From: Anisus vortex
Taxonomy: Eukaryota > Mollusca > Gastropoda > Planorbidae
Assembly (NCBI GenBank): GCA_949126835.1
Contig: OX421494.1
Location: 2,859,201-2,923,200 of the forward strand
Reading direction: 5' to 3'
DNA: 64,000 bases
Positions 32,422-45,472 of the stretch are shown piece by piece; position 1 is the first letter of the stretch; every line of letters begins with the position of its first letter. The notes beneath the pieces are model-generated. The model saw nothing but the letters and a program-made list of their open reading frames with translations. It had not been told where the DNA came from and made no database searches. Position numbers and translations under genes: made by a program.

Positions 32422-35284
32422 GTTGTTCGTCCCTCATTTCCGAGGATGACCACGTCTACCAGTAGCTTTGTGGCCTCTTTGGTGGCCTATCAGTCCTATA
32501 CGGGCCCTGCTGGATCTGTTGCAGGTACTGCAGACAAATGATGCGATTGTGGGGTCTGGCAGCACCTTGCAGGTCTGCTTGGCTTTTCTTTCTGCTCTTT
32601 TCTGTTCGGCCCTGGAGATTCTGTTTTGTTCTGCCAACTGTGCCCCGGACGACACAATATTGCGCCACAAGTTTCTATCAGTTGCCAGTTCCTCCCATCT
32701 ATCTGGGTCTACGTCGAGTGCTTTCAAGGTTGCTTTCAAACTGTCCTTGAATCTCTTTTTTTGGCCGCCGGTTCTCTCTTTTCCCGTGTGCTAGCTCGCC
32801 AAATAGGAGCTTTATTGGCAGTCTGTGGTCCGGCATTCTAACTAGATGGCCGGACCATCGCGCTTGGGATTTCATAAGCTGAGTCTGGATGCTGGACGTG
32901 CCTGCTCTGAGAAGCACTTCAGTGTCAGGGACCCCATCTTGCCAACGTATTTTTAGTAATTTGCGGAGGCAAGCGACATGGAAATGATTTCGTTGCTTTG
33001 CATGCCTGCTGTACACTGTCCATGTTTCGCTCGCATACAGCAATGTTGGCAGTATTGTGGCGTTGTATACTTTAAGCTTAGTGTCTAGACGGAGACCTTT
33101 CCTGTCCCAGACGTTTTCCCGAAGGCGCCCAAAGGTGATGCTTGCTTTTGCTATTCTCTTGCAGACCTCGTTGTCTATATTGGCAGTGCGCGCTAGTGTG
33201 CTGTCGAGGTAGGTAAATTTGTCGACAATTTTGAGTTTCTGGTCATTAACTGTGATCTCTGGATCTGTTTGCAGTTTCCCTGGTGCGGGCTGATATAGAA
33301 CCTCTGTTTTCTTTGTGTTTATCGTAAGACCAAAGTTACCACAGGCTTTGGTGAAACAGTCCATGAGATTCAACATCATGCTTTCTGAATTGGCATTTAG
33401 GGCGCAGTCGTCCGCAAACAGGAGGTCACGAACCAGGGTGTCTTTCACCTTTGTAACCGCACGCATGCGTTGTTGATTGAATAGGCCCCAGTCTGCTCTA
33501 TAGCGTATATGTATGCCCTCGTTGCATGCGTTGTTGATTGAATAGGCCCCTGTCTGCTCTATAGCGTATATGTATGCCCTCGTTGATTGAATAGGCCCCA
33601 GTCTGCTCTATAGCGTATATGTATGCCCTCGTTGCAATCGTGGAAGGCATCGGTGAGCATTATTGAAAATACCATACTAAAGAGGGTAGGTGCAAGAACA
33701 CATCCTTGTTTTACCCCATTTGTAACAGGAAAAGCTCTTGACTCTTCACCATTTGCCATTACTTTGGCCATCATGCCATCATGAAACTGTTTGACGATGT
33801 TAATAAATTTTGGTGGCCAGCCGAACTTGGCCATTATTTGCCATAGGCCATCTCTGCTGACTGTATCGAATACCTTAGTCAGATCGACAAAAGTTATGTA
33901 GAGGATGCTGAATTTTTCTTGACATTTCTCCTGGACCTGACGTGCGGCAAATATCATATCTGCGGTACCTCGTTCGGAGCGAAATCCACATTGGCTTTCT
34001 GGCAAGAGGCCCTGTTCCAGGTGAAGGGTTAGGCGATTTAGTAAGATTTTTCCAGCAATGCAGAGCAGTGATATGCCCCTATAATTGTCGCACAGGTGGT
34101 TGCTACCTTATCTTATGTAGAAGATTATTATATTTGCGTCTTTCTATTTCTGAGGGACAGCCTCTGAGCTCCAGATCACCTCCAAGAGTTCTGTCACCCT
34201 ATGGACTATGGCTGCGCCTCCGGACCTGAATATTTCAGATGGTGTAGCATCGCCCCCTGGTGCTTTGCCACAGGACATCTGATTGATCGCTTTTGATACT
34301 TCTGCCTCTGAGGGTGATGCATCTAGGTTATGGTTTAGCTCGACTTGGGGCAGGCGTGCAATTGCAGTATCATTGATAGCGGCTGGACAGTTCAGTACCT
34401 TATTGAAGTGCTCAGCCCATCTGTCTAGAATCTGATCTTTTTCAGTGATCATCTGAGTTTCGTCAGCATTTAAGAAGAGAGAGGTGCTTGCAGGTCTGGG
34501 TCCATAGATGACTTGTAGTGCTTGGTAGAAGCGCCTTATGTCGTGATTGCCGGCAAAGCTTTGAATTTCATCTGCTTTCGTGTTGAACCATTTGTTCTGG
34601 ATCTCCCGGAGTTTTTTTTGTAGATTCCGTCTAGCTTTGGAGAACGCTTCTTTTTTTGCTTTGGCGTTTGGGTTGTTTTGATATTCTCTAAGTAGCTGAT
34701 GCTTATCAGACAGAAGTTTCTGGATTTCTATATCGTTCTCGTCAAACCAATCCTGATTTATACGGTTCGCTGTGACAAGATGAGCATGGGCTGTTGAGTA
34801 GACAGTGTCTCGAAAAAGTTCCCAGTGTTCATCTACAGTAGTGTCTTTGGTTTGGTAACTGGTTGATTCTAACTTGTCTTGGAGATCTTTGCAGAATAGG
34901 TCCCTTATTGTATCATCCTTTAGTTTGCTGACATCTAGCTTTTTTATGATGAGTGTTGCGCTTTTTTTGTTGCCTAATGTGAGACGCAGTGACATCAGGC
35001 CGTCGTTTATTCCTTTGGGGTGCTCTGACAGTTTCTGTGCAATATTGGATTTGATTGCAAACCCGACGCCAGCCTCCCTGCGTTCGTCATGGTCCCGACC
35101 ACTCCAGAAGAATGTGTAGCCGCCGCCGTGTTCTGTTAGTTGGCCCTTGTCTGGTAGTCGGACTTCACTCAGGGCTGCAATGTCCACATTGTACCTTGCT
35201 AGTTCTCTGGCGACTAATGCCGTTCTTCGTTCAGGTCTTTCTGACTTGGGGTTGTCTTGAAGGGTGCGAACATTCCTCGTGCCC
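32422..35284 (-). pseudogene. Decayed second APE-type LINE with 11-bp TSD
   Basis: Direct repeats CTATAAATAGT at 32411-32421 and 35285-35295 bound a 2863-bp minus-strand LINE of the same clade as the one at 16.6 kb. It is 5' truncated: it begins at GTRNVRTL inside the endonuclease. Lesions, in order: an internal deletion near 34956 removing the second half of the endonuclease (the YAPT, GDFNAR and DH motifs); in-frame stops at about 34110 and 34087; a near-60-bp triplication at about 33461-33640 that shifts the frame before the FADD motif; and another frameshift near 32730. The end encodes a CSTCNRSSRARIGLIGHQRG finger. The stop lies only 12 bp from the element end, in a CCTC-GAGG hairpin (32432-32445). 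Not functional. Confidence 0.87.
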
Positions 35285-35377
35285 CTATAAATAGTAAATT
35301 GTGAGTGTGTACTCAACCAATCATATTAGTTAATTAAGAGACACGTGACCTCATTGTCTCATTTTATACTTTTGCGA

Positions 35378-35465
35378 TTTCACTTCGGACGTGTATCTTC
35401 GCTAGCTAAGTAGATAGCGTATCGGACTGCCATGCGGGCGAGCCTGGTTCAATTCTCCAGTTAGT
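35378..35465 (+). other. tRNA-like sequence, possible SINE head
   Basis: GCTAGCTAAGTAGATAGCG resembles an A box and GCCTGGTTCAATTCTCCAG a B box, about 55 bp apart. The anticodon and acceptor stems do not pair convincingly, so it is not a functional tRNA gene; a SINE head or tRNA pseudogene is more likely. Confidence 0.3.
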
Positions 35466-36279
35466 CTATAACTTTTTTTTCTAAATTTTTTTTATATTAA
35501 ATTAGAGTCTACATTCTTAAAGTCTTCAGTAAAATATTATTATTTTTTGTTGTGATTATTACTATTATATATTTCTGTTCATTGTAGTTTATACTTTTTT
35601 TTTATCTGTAGCTAATACAGGCCTGTTTTATTTTCACCCGGGCAACGCCTGGCAACGCCGGGTAATTTACCTTGTATTTTATATACAATTACAATTCTTT
35701 ATCTTCCCCTGACTCTCTTATGAGTCCTTAACCCTTCCCGTACCGACCTACTTCTATCTATGCTGCCTTCAGTTCCGCTATATACGCGCCCGGGACTGTA
35801 AGGGTTAATATTCTCTAAAATTAAAAATAATAATATCCTTATACATATTTTATCTATTCCTTTAATCTACATATTATTATCTCTTGGTCTGCCTCATTTA
35901 CACATTCAAACAAATGTGATGCTCATTGCCTGTATTAATGCTTCAGGCAAGTAAATGACAGTTGGTTGAAGTAGGCGACGGCTAATTAAGGTCTATTGAA
36001 CTGACGCACCTAGGCAGTAAATGACAGTTGGTTGAAGTAGGCCAAGGCTAAATAAGGTCTACTGAACTGACGCAACTAGACAGTACTAAAGGACAGTTCA
36101 CAAAAGACGTCCGTAATATATTATGTATCAGCTGGTTGTCGCTCTTTTGCATACAGGAAGAGGGGGAGGGGGTTTAGTGTCAACTAAGTATTAGTAAGAC
36201 AAAGGTGTAAACATCTTTTCTGATTGGATATCAAGTCGAATAACAGTTAATGAAGTTGAGAGAAAAAGCAATCCTGAAG
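35466..36279. other. Spacer with a short direct duplication, no gene seen
   Basis: 35953-36010 and 36017-36075 are near-copies containing AAATGACAGTTGGTTGAAGT and ACTGACGCAMCTA. 35632-35665 has GGCAACGCCTGGCAACGCCG. No coding signal. Confidence 0.5.
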
Positions 36280-39200
36280 AACTCTCCTTACATACTTTAT
36301 GAAATCTCCTTACATACTTTATGAAATCTCCTTACAGACTTTATGTAATCTCCTAACAGACTTTATGTAATCTCCTTACATACTTTATGTACTCTACTTA
36401 CATACTTTATGAACTCTACTTTCAGACTTTATGTAATCTCCTTACAGACTTTATGCAATCTCCTTACAGACTTTATGTAATCTCCTAACAGACTTTATGT
36501 AATCTCCTAACAGACTTTATGTAATCTCCTTACAGACTTTATGTAATCTCCTTACAGACTTTATGTAATCTCCTTACAGACTTTATGTAATCTCCTAACA
36601 GACTTTATGTAATCTCCTTACATACTTTATGTAATCTCCTTACATACTTTATGTAATCTCCTTACAGACTTTATGCAATCTCCTTACAGACTTTATGTAA
36701 TCTCCTTACAGACTTTATGAACTCTACTTTCAGACTTTATGTAATCTCCTTACAGACTTTATGCAATCTCCTTACAGAATTTATGCAATCTCCTTACAGA
36801 CTTTATGTAATCTCCTTACAGACTTTATGTAATCTCCTTACAGACTTTATGAACTCTACTTTCAGACTTTATGCAATCTCCTTACAGACTTTATGCAATC
36901 TCCTTACAGACTTTATGTAATCTCCTTACAGACTTTATGAAATCTCCTTACAGACTTTATGAACTCTACTTTCAGACTTTATGTAATCTCCTTACAGACT
37001 TTATGCAATCTCCTTACAGACTTTATGTAATCTCCTTACAGACTTTATGAACTCTACTTTCAGACTTTATGCAATCTCCTTACAGACTTTATGCAATCTC
37101 CTTACAGACTTTATGCAATCTCCTTACAGACTTTATGCAATCTCCTTACAGACTTTATGTAATCTCCTTACAGACTTTATGTAATCTCCTTACAGACTTT
37201 ATGTAATCTCCTTACAGACTTTATGAACTCTACTTTCAGACTTTATGCAATCTCCTTACAGACTTTATGCAATCTCCTTACAGACTTTATGTAATCTCCT
37301 TACAGACTTTATGAAATCTCCTTACAGACTTTATGAACTCTACTTTCAGACTTTATGTAATCTCCTTACAGACTTTATGCAATCTCCTTACAGACTTTAT
37401 GCAATCTCCTTACAGACTTTATGTAATCTCCTTACAGACTTTATGTAATCTCCTTACAGACTTTATGAACTCTACTTTCAGACTTTATGCAATCTCCTTA
37501 CAGACTTTATGCAATCTCCTTACAGACTTTATGTAATCTCCTTACAGACTTTATGAACTCTACTTTCAGACTTTATGCAATCTCCTTACAGACTTTATGC
37601 AATCTCCTTACAGACTTTATGTAATCTCCTTACAGACTTTATGTAATCTCCTTACATACTTTATGTAATCTCCTTACATACTTTATGTACTCTACTTACA
37701 TACCTTATGAACTCTACTTTCAGACTTTATGTAATCTCCTTACATACTTTATGTAATCTCCTTACAGACTTTATGTAATCTCCTTACAGACTTTATGCAA
37801 TCTCCTTACAGACTTTATGTAATCTCCTTACATACTTTATGTAATCTCCTTACATACTTTATGTAATCTCCTTACATACTTTATGTACTCTACTTACATA
37901 CTTTATGAACTCTACTTTCAGACTTTATGTAATCTCCTTACATACTTTATGTAATCTCCTTACATACTTTATGTACTCTACTTACATACTTTATGTAATC
38001 TCCTTACATACTTTATGTAATCTACTTACATACTTTATGTAATCTACTTATATACTTTATGTACTCTACTTACATACTTTATGTAATCTCCTTACATACT
38101 TTATGTAATCTCCTTACATACTTTATGTAATCTCCTTACATACTTTATGTACTCTACTTACATACTTTATGAACTCTACTTTCAGACTTTATGTAATCTC
38201 CTTACATACTTTATGTAACCTCCTTTCATACTTTATGTACTCTACTTACATACTTTATGAACTCTACTTTCAGACTTTATGTAATCTCCTTACATACTTT
38301 ATGTAATCTCCTTACAGACTTTATGTAATCTCCTTACAGACTTTATGCAATCTCCTTACAGACTTTATGTAATCTCCTTACATACTTTATGTAATCTCCT
38401 TACAGACTTTATGCAATCTCCTTACAGACTTTATGTAATCTCCTTACATACTTTATGTAATCTCCTTACATACTTTATGTACTCTACTTACATACTTTAT
38501 GAACTCTACTTTCAGACTTTATGTAATCTCCTTACATACTTTATGTAATCTCCTTACAGACTTTATGTAATCTCCTTACAGACTTTATGCAATCTCCTTA
38601 CAGACTTTATGTAATCTCCTTACAGACTTTATGTAATCTCCTTACATACTTTATGTAATCTCCTTACAGACTTTATGTAATCTCCTTACAGACTTTATGC
38701 AATCTCCTTACAGACTTTATGTAATCTCCTTACATACTTTATGTAATCTCCTTACATACTTTATGAACTCTACTTTCAGACTTTATGTAATCTCCTTACA
38801 TACTTTATGTAATCTCCTTACAGACTTTATGTACTCTACTTACATACTTTATGAACTCTACTTTCAGACTTTATGTAATCTCCTTACATACTTTATGTAA
38901 TCTCCTTACAGACTTTATGTAATCTCCTTACATACTTTATGTAATCTCCTTACATACTTTATGCAATCTCCTTACAGACTTTATGTAATCTCCTTACATA
39001 CTTTATGTAATCTCCTTACAGACTTTATGTAATCTCCTTACAGACTTTATGTAATCTCCTTACATACTTTATGTAATCTCCTTACAGACTTTATGTACTC
39101 TACTTACATACTTTATGAACTCTACTTTCAGACTTTATGTAATCTCCTTACATACTTTATGTAATCTCCTTACAGACTTTATGTACTCTACTTACATACT

Positions 39201-40065
39201 TTATGAACTCTACTTTCAGACTTTATGTAATCTCCTTACAGACTTTATGTAATCTCCTTACATACTTTATGTACTCTACTTACATACTTTATGAACTCTA
39301 CTTTCAGACTTTATGTAATCTCCTTACATACTTTATGTAATCTCCTTACAGACTTTATGTACTCTACTTACATACTTTATGAACTCTACTTTCAGACTTT
39401 ATGTAATCTCCTTACATACTTTATGTAATCTCCTTACAGACTTTATGTAATCTCCTTACATACTTTATGTAATCTCCTTACAGACTTTATGCAATCTCCT
39501 TACATACTTTATGTAATCTCCTTACAGACTTTATGTAATCTCCTTACAGACTTTATGTAATCTCCTTACATACTTTATGTAATCTCCTTACAGACTTTAT
39601 GTAATCTACTTACATACTTTATGAACTCTACTTTCAGACTTTATGTAATCTCCTTACATACTTTATGTAATCTCCTTACAGACTTTATGTAATCTCCTTA
39701 CAGACTTTATGTAACCTCCTTACATACTTTATGTAATCTCCTTACAGACTTTATGTAATCTCCTTACAGACTTTATGTAATCTCCTTACATACTTTATGT
39801 AATCTCCTTACAGACTTTATGTAATCTCCTTACATACTTTATGTAATCTCCTTACAGACTTTATGCAATCTCCTTACAGACTTTATGCAATCTCCTTACA
39901 GACTTTATGTAATCTCCTTACATACTTTATGTAATCTCCTTACATACTTTATGTACTCTACTTACATACTTTATGAACTCTACTTACATACTTTATGAAC
40001 TCTACTTACAGACTTTATGTAATCTCCTTACATACTTTATGCAATCTCCTTACAGACTTTATGTT
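36280..40065. repeat. 22-bp satellite, about 172 copies
   Basis: Unit TCTCCTTACAGACTTTATGT plus AA, running 3.8 kb without a break in register. Variants are CAGAC/CATAC and GTAA/GCAA/GAAA/GTAC, plus a distinct TCTACTTTCAGAC unit preceded by GAAC. CAGAC units dominate the left half and CATAC units are much more frequent in the right half. The distinct unit recurs at spacings that are multiples of 22 bp (about 88 to 176), hinting at higher-order blocks. Short open frames within are artefacts. Confidence 0.97.
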
Positions 40066-40945
40066 CTCTTTATGCATCCAGATTCACAGACCATTCTGTG
40101 TCCAGCTTTCTCATTGCCGAACAAATTATTTTTCACTGGAAAAAATGAGCAATTGTTCTAAAGAATGTAACATGTCAAAGCAATATTAAACAGGTTGTAA
40201 GCATGTCCAAAAATATTTCTACTGAATGACAAAACTGTTACAATATAGATCTAGGACGGTCACACAAAAATGGCCGTAAAATGACAGATAAAAAGAAATA
40301 TACAATAATTTCAACGAGAAATAATATCAAAAGTAAAAAATAATGTGCAAGGCAACAATCTGTCAACATAATACAATTATCTTTTGTATCTCTAACTTCT
40401 CCCTAAATAAACCTCCTCTCCCCTTTTCTGTCGCGCCCTAAATTAACCAACCCCTAAAAAGAAAGCTTTTCTAATAACTTCTTTATATTCATTTTATTAC
40501 GTAATAGTCTTCCAAAGATTTAGAGAAATAAACAAAACGGTAAATAAATAAATCTCTAGCAAATGATTTGAAACTACGAGGCAATCACTTAGCTACGGTT
40601 TATATCTGGTACTTAGCACAGCGAGGGAAACACACATGTGTGTCAGTCATCTGCGTGCAGGAAAGATATGAAAATGTGTTCAATAAGGATTTTCAAATGC
40701 GCACCAAAGAGTGTAATAAACAAAAAGCTGTTAAAACCTGATTTTTGTGGTTTGTCGGGGGAGAGGATGTGCTAAAAATATGAACGATTTTGTTGTCCGT
40801 TGAAACACATCTATGTTCAGCACGATAGCTTGACGGAAATAGGCCAATTAGCCTTCCGTATGCACAGGACCCCATCAGCCAACAGATAGCTAGACAGAAA
40901 TGGAGATAGATTGGCCTCTCTCTCAGAAAGCCGGTTGAAGACATT
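40066..40945. other. Unique AT-rich sequence, no gene seen
   Basis: No long open frame, splice-supported exon or repeat family that I can recognise. Confidence 0.4.
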
Positions 40946-40949
40946 ACTA

Positions 40950-41160
40950 GACAAGCTCGCCAATGAAACTCTCAGAGCCAAAGAAAAGCTGGGGAGGCCC
41001 AGAACAACGAGGAGAAGAACATGCTAGGAAGAAATGAAGCAGTGTGGCATGCCGTGGGGTTCACTGAAGAAATCCGCCGACAACCGAGTACGCTAAGAAC
41101 TTGTTGCTGATGCTCTTTGTTCCACGCGGAATTTAAAGGAAATAGGTCAAGTAAGTCTAT
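40950..41160 (+). mobile_element. LINE C-terminal fragment
   Basis: The plus strand reads KLGRPRTTRRRTC, then ELVADALCSTRNLKEIG after frameshifts. The GRPR...LVxALCSTR pattern is typical of the end of RTE-group reverse transcriptases. Dead fragment. Confidence 0.55.
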
Positions 41161-42927
41161 ATCAGGTCGAAAAGGAAGAAAGTTTTGCGATCGTAATGTA
41201 ACAGTTTAAAAAAAAAATTCAATGAATAGCCCAAATTGCTATTTCAAAAGTCGTCTACTGCTCCATCTGTTCGTAAATTCTTTTTGGAAGTCCTTATTTA
41301 ATTGTTTTATAATATATATATCATGTAAAGTTAATCCCGCACGTTACTTCTATTAGAGTAACAAATGTAATAACATGAGTAAAATCATTAAACTTTATGG
41401 AAGCTAATACAAAAAAATAAGATTTTACGAATACATAAAGCATTACATTCTAACTAAGAAATATAACACATTAGTAACAAAAAGAAAATGCTGACGAAAA
41501 CTTTTAGATTAAACCTTTTTTCTTTTCCAAATGCAAGGACTAAATCAGACTGCCTGTGGGGCTTGAAATTGAGCTTACTAAAACTGCCAAGAAATCCACA
41601 AAAAAAAGTATGTCCTACTTTAACTTTAACACCATCCTTATTGAATAAAAACACAAACCCCGAAAAAAAGCGTAGGACGCAATAATCCTAGTTATAGAAG
41701 TAGATAATAGAGGCTTAGATATCGATGTAAAACTTGAGACAAAATTAACTCGGGATTTCATAGAACTCGTAGAGAATTGTGATGGAGGGATTCATTCAAA
41801 ATGGAATATAACTGACACACATCAGACACCGGAAAGCAGGGGGATCAAATGGGGCGTCATGATCTTCGTCCGGAATGAGAGTAATCCGCCCGGACTTATT
41901 ATCCATAACTTGTCATGGGCAAAGGAATTTTGAAGAAGCTGTATTAAACGATTCAAAAAAAAAATGGATGGCAGCTGAATCTCAGCATTTGATTGGATGT
42001 TTTAAAAACAAAATCTATATAATAGGACGTTAGAGTGTGGGCGTTTAAGACGTTTATGGAATCAGTAAGTCTGGTGTAATTACAATGGAGTTTTCATGTA
42101 TTTATATCCTTCTTGCTGTAGGAGTTAATCGGTCAAAGCATTTAGCGAACATAAAGGCTTCCATTAACGTACATTGACTATATTACGTTCGATCCAATTA
42201 TTTAAACGTCAAGTCAAAGAGGTTGATGATATATCTTATTTTAGTTTATAGACTTCTGGAGTATATTGTTGGATGCCACAAACATTTTAAAACCAAATAT
42301 ACTGCCTGTTTTAGATGATTTCAGCCCTTGTTGAGTAAAGTTCTTAAATCACTGGTGTGCTATAAATAATATATTAATACAAATATATATATATACACAA
42401 ATGCAGCAATTGTAATGATTGCGAACGAACAAGGGCGGTAATTCGACTTAAGTAAACTTATGTTGATGTTTACCGAGTTATCGACCATCTATATACCATT
42501 TGTTTTCTTACTTTATGAATGGGAAAGAGATCACAAATGTACATTAAATATAAATAATTAGACATAAGTGTATTATAAATTGTATTAATTGTTGCCTATG
42601 TACTAACTTATTTTTCATTTAAGTCCAATATTTTACAATACACCAGCAAGAGTCAAACATGCCTTAACCATGTGCAAATCAATTTATCTTATTATATAAG
42701 TTCAACCAAACACTATAAGACCTCTTTCATAGTACTCCATGTGTTTTCAGGTCCGCCTCTTTATATATCTTTTTCATGAGATAGATGAGGTGTACTTGAT
42801 TGTTTCTTTCTCCTGTTCATTATGAGTACATGCCCCGGTCGTGTGAACTTCATTTGTTTTGTTTATTATTTAAGACAAAACAGTCGTTTTAATGTTTGTT
42901 ATAATATATAATGGTCATTTTTTTTAG
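41161..42927. other. AT-rich spacer, no gene seen
   Basis: A short CR1-like tail (CGTAGGACGCAATAATCC) lies at 41668-41700. The rest shows no coding or repeat signal that I recognise. Confidence 0.4.
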
Positions 42928-43018
42928 CGCTTCAAAAGATGCTAATAAATTTAGCATGCCCAGTGCGCTCTGGATGTGAATTGTAGTGGCAGTTGTAATA
43001 GTATTTAAGGCACACAGC
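42928..43018 (-). mobile_element. SINE S2 tail fragment
   Basis: Contains AGCGCTTCAAAAGATGC and AGCATGCCCAGTGCGCTCT, matching the tail side of the S2 copy at 52 kb. Confidence 0.5.
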
Positions 43019-44230
43019 CACTAGCCAAAGAGAAAGATATTTAAGTTCTTTTTAACATACATTCTTGTCTCAAATCTAATGTAAGTTGTTCCATAAATGA
43101 AGGCGCCCCAGTTTCAAATGAGCGCACTCCCAGGTACTTATTTTTGTGTCCATCCAAACTGGTAGTTTTAATGAGTGACTGTGATAAAGAGTTCAGTTCC
43201 CTTGAAGGCTCAGGCTTTAATAAAGTTCTCGAAGAAAGAAAGAAGCAGTTCCATTTATGCATCCGTACGTAAGGGACATAATTTTTGTGATTTATTCGCT
43301 TTATCACAGTGACACAATGGCGATCACTATAGAATTAGACATATTTCCGGTTGTTTCACCCTCAATACATGATCTTTGCAAGCGGATCACCAGTCGATTC
43401 TCTAGTTAATACATAGGAAATATATGCTTGTAACATGCACCGTCCTCATTCCTGCTATTAGCACTTAGCTTTCTTTGAATATTGTAGGAATACAGACTGG
43501 TTCACAAACTACATAGAGAGAACACTTCTTGACTCTTAAGTCTCGTCTGTAATAATGTAATCAGTTAGGGAAGACCCCCATCCTTGTTTCAGAAACTGTG
43601 GCCACACAATCAACTGTGGTATAGATGTAAAAAGCTAATACATAACTGGATGTATTTCTCTATACTGTTCTTTTATTTATGTTCTTTAGCACTATTTTCT
43701 TATATTTATAGTAAGCTCACTTACTTTATATTTATGTATATTTATGTAAATGAAGGTAGCAAAAAGATATCTAAAAATAGCTTCGTCCAGTCTAAGGATC
43801 ATTTACTATGACCATGATAAGTGACGTATGTTACTATTTATAGCTTACTAAAAAAAAACATAGGGCGTACTAGTCACTATTTAAGTATTAGACATTGTTA
43901 CTTGTAATCGAAGTTTGTAAACAGTAACATTTTACTTAATATACGAATGATGGGGACACATTTTCAACGGTAGCATTTCGTTTGTAGGGTAGATGGTGTG
44001 GCTACATTAGGCTATCAACTGTAGCTTTTTCGCTTGTGGGCTGGGTGGGTCAGGCTACATTTACTACGATATTCTTGTGTTTGTGGGCCCTAACGATTGA
44101 AGAAAAGAAAAAAAAATAAGGTTACGATGCTTTTATTTTTCAATAATTGGAAAATATTACAAGCTAAATTGCCCGGCGTTGCCCGTGGATTTACAATCTT
44201 ATTTTTTTAAAAGTAATATCAATTAAAAAT
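43019..44230. other. Spacer, no gene identified
   Basis: An 88-codon minus-strand frame at 43041-43307 has no recognised motif or exon support and may be repeat-derived. 43860-44100 is AT-rich with two related GTGGCTACATTAGGCTA-type stretches. Confidence 0.35.
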
Positions 44231-44234
44231 ATAT

Positions 44235-44525
44235 TTAATATAAAGAAGATTATTTTGTGCTACGCTTATTCGTGGTCCGAGTCTAGCTTTGAATTTTATT
44301 AGTGTTAATGATGTTAATGATGTTAGGTTACTGGTTTGTTCAGGCAATCCATTCCATGCCCGAATGCCACGCGGGAAGAAAGCGTACTTATATGCATTTG
44401 TTCTCGCATAAGGGATAATGAAAGTGTTTTTGTCTTTAGGTTTATCTGAGCATTGCAACATATTGTTATATTTCTAATTAGAGTTTAATGCTTTATGTAT
44501 CATTACTACTTTAATCTTTTCGCTT
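44235..44525 (-). mobile_element. CR1-like LINE 3' end fragment
   Basis: Minus strand encodes IPYARTNAYKYAFFPRGIRA followed by WNGLPEQ, the best preserved C-terminal peptide of this LINE family in the window, then the CGGACCACGAATAAGCG tail. 5' truncated. Confidence 0.78.
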
Positions 44526-44898
44526 TTGTTTGTGTTAGGTATTTACCATCAGTGAAGTACTTTGTAATTTTTTTTTTCTTGTATACTCTTAAAAGTTGGT
44601 ATTTTTCTGAGTGAACTGACATACTCCAGTTAGATTCCCATTTAATATGAAATTTTGTCTAACGTATGCTGTAAACAACCTGTGAATAATTTAAATGTGT
44701 TTTCACCATCATGGAAGTTGTGTCTACACATTATGAAAAGGTAACTCGGGATAACTTCACCATTTTATAAAGAAAATACAAGCAGTTTTTTCCCCTTTTT
44801 GTTTTTCGTGTATGCTGTTATTATGAGAGACAACTGTTACACAATATTGATATCTTTGTATAAAGGGATTGTCTAACCTTGTTATAGTAATCCGGACA

Positions 44899-44911
44899 TA
44901 CATGTATATAT

Positions 44912-44945
<34 letters not shown>
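44899..44945. repeat. (TA)n microsatellite
   Basis: Nearly pure TA dinucleotide run interrupted once by AA. Confidence 0.9.
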
Positions 44946-44985
44946 CATATACGCTTCTGTGATTGTCTAGACAGATGCGTTAAGG

Positions 44986-45200
44986 CAGGCGTAGGCAACC
45001 TATGGCCTGCGTGCCTTAGACTTGGCATGTAGAGCGATTTCCAATGGCACGCGGAAGACCCCTAAAACGTTTAATTCAAGTCTCTTCTACAATAAATAAG
45101 TGGTAACCTGGTGAGAGCAGAATGATATTTAAGCTGTTGGCACGCTGAATTAATTAGAAATCCTACTTTGGCACACTATTATCAAAGGTTGCCGACCCTG
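44986..45200. mobile_element. hAT MITE family M1 copy
   Basis: Starts CAGGCGTAGGCAACC and ends GGTTGCCGACCCTG, with the family blocks TTGGCACGCTGAATTAATTA and GTAGAGCGATTTCC inside. Flanks CGTTAAGG and ATTAAAGG are only weakly alike. Confidence 0.75.
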
Positions 45201-45472
45201 ATTAAAGGAATGGAGTCTTCAATACAGGTAGTTGCTTTTACCTGTGTTAATATTAGTTTCCAAAAATCAATTCTTTTCTTTTTACAAGAAACTTCAACAC
45301 ATTGATGAGTTATTGTTACTCTAATTGGACCAGTACGATATTGTTCCACAGTATATAATATAATATTGAGGGCGACTACATACAATTAAAGCATAACAGT
45401 TACACATAATATTACTGAACTATCTTTAACGTGTAGTAATTGCTGATTTCTCTAGTAAGTAAGTAGCCAGTC

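Noticed and set aside
36717..38900. Short plus-strand frames within the satellite
   Set aside because: The 22-bp period with occasional absence of stops creates them by chance; no exon signals.
36280..40065. CRISPR-like array
   Set aside because: Units are contiguous 22-mers with no unique spacers, in a eukaryotic context; it is a satellite.
43041..43307. 88-codon frame as a host gene
   Set aside because: No signal, domain or exon context; it lies next to a SINE fragment and may be repeat-derived.
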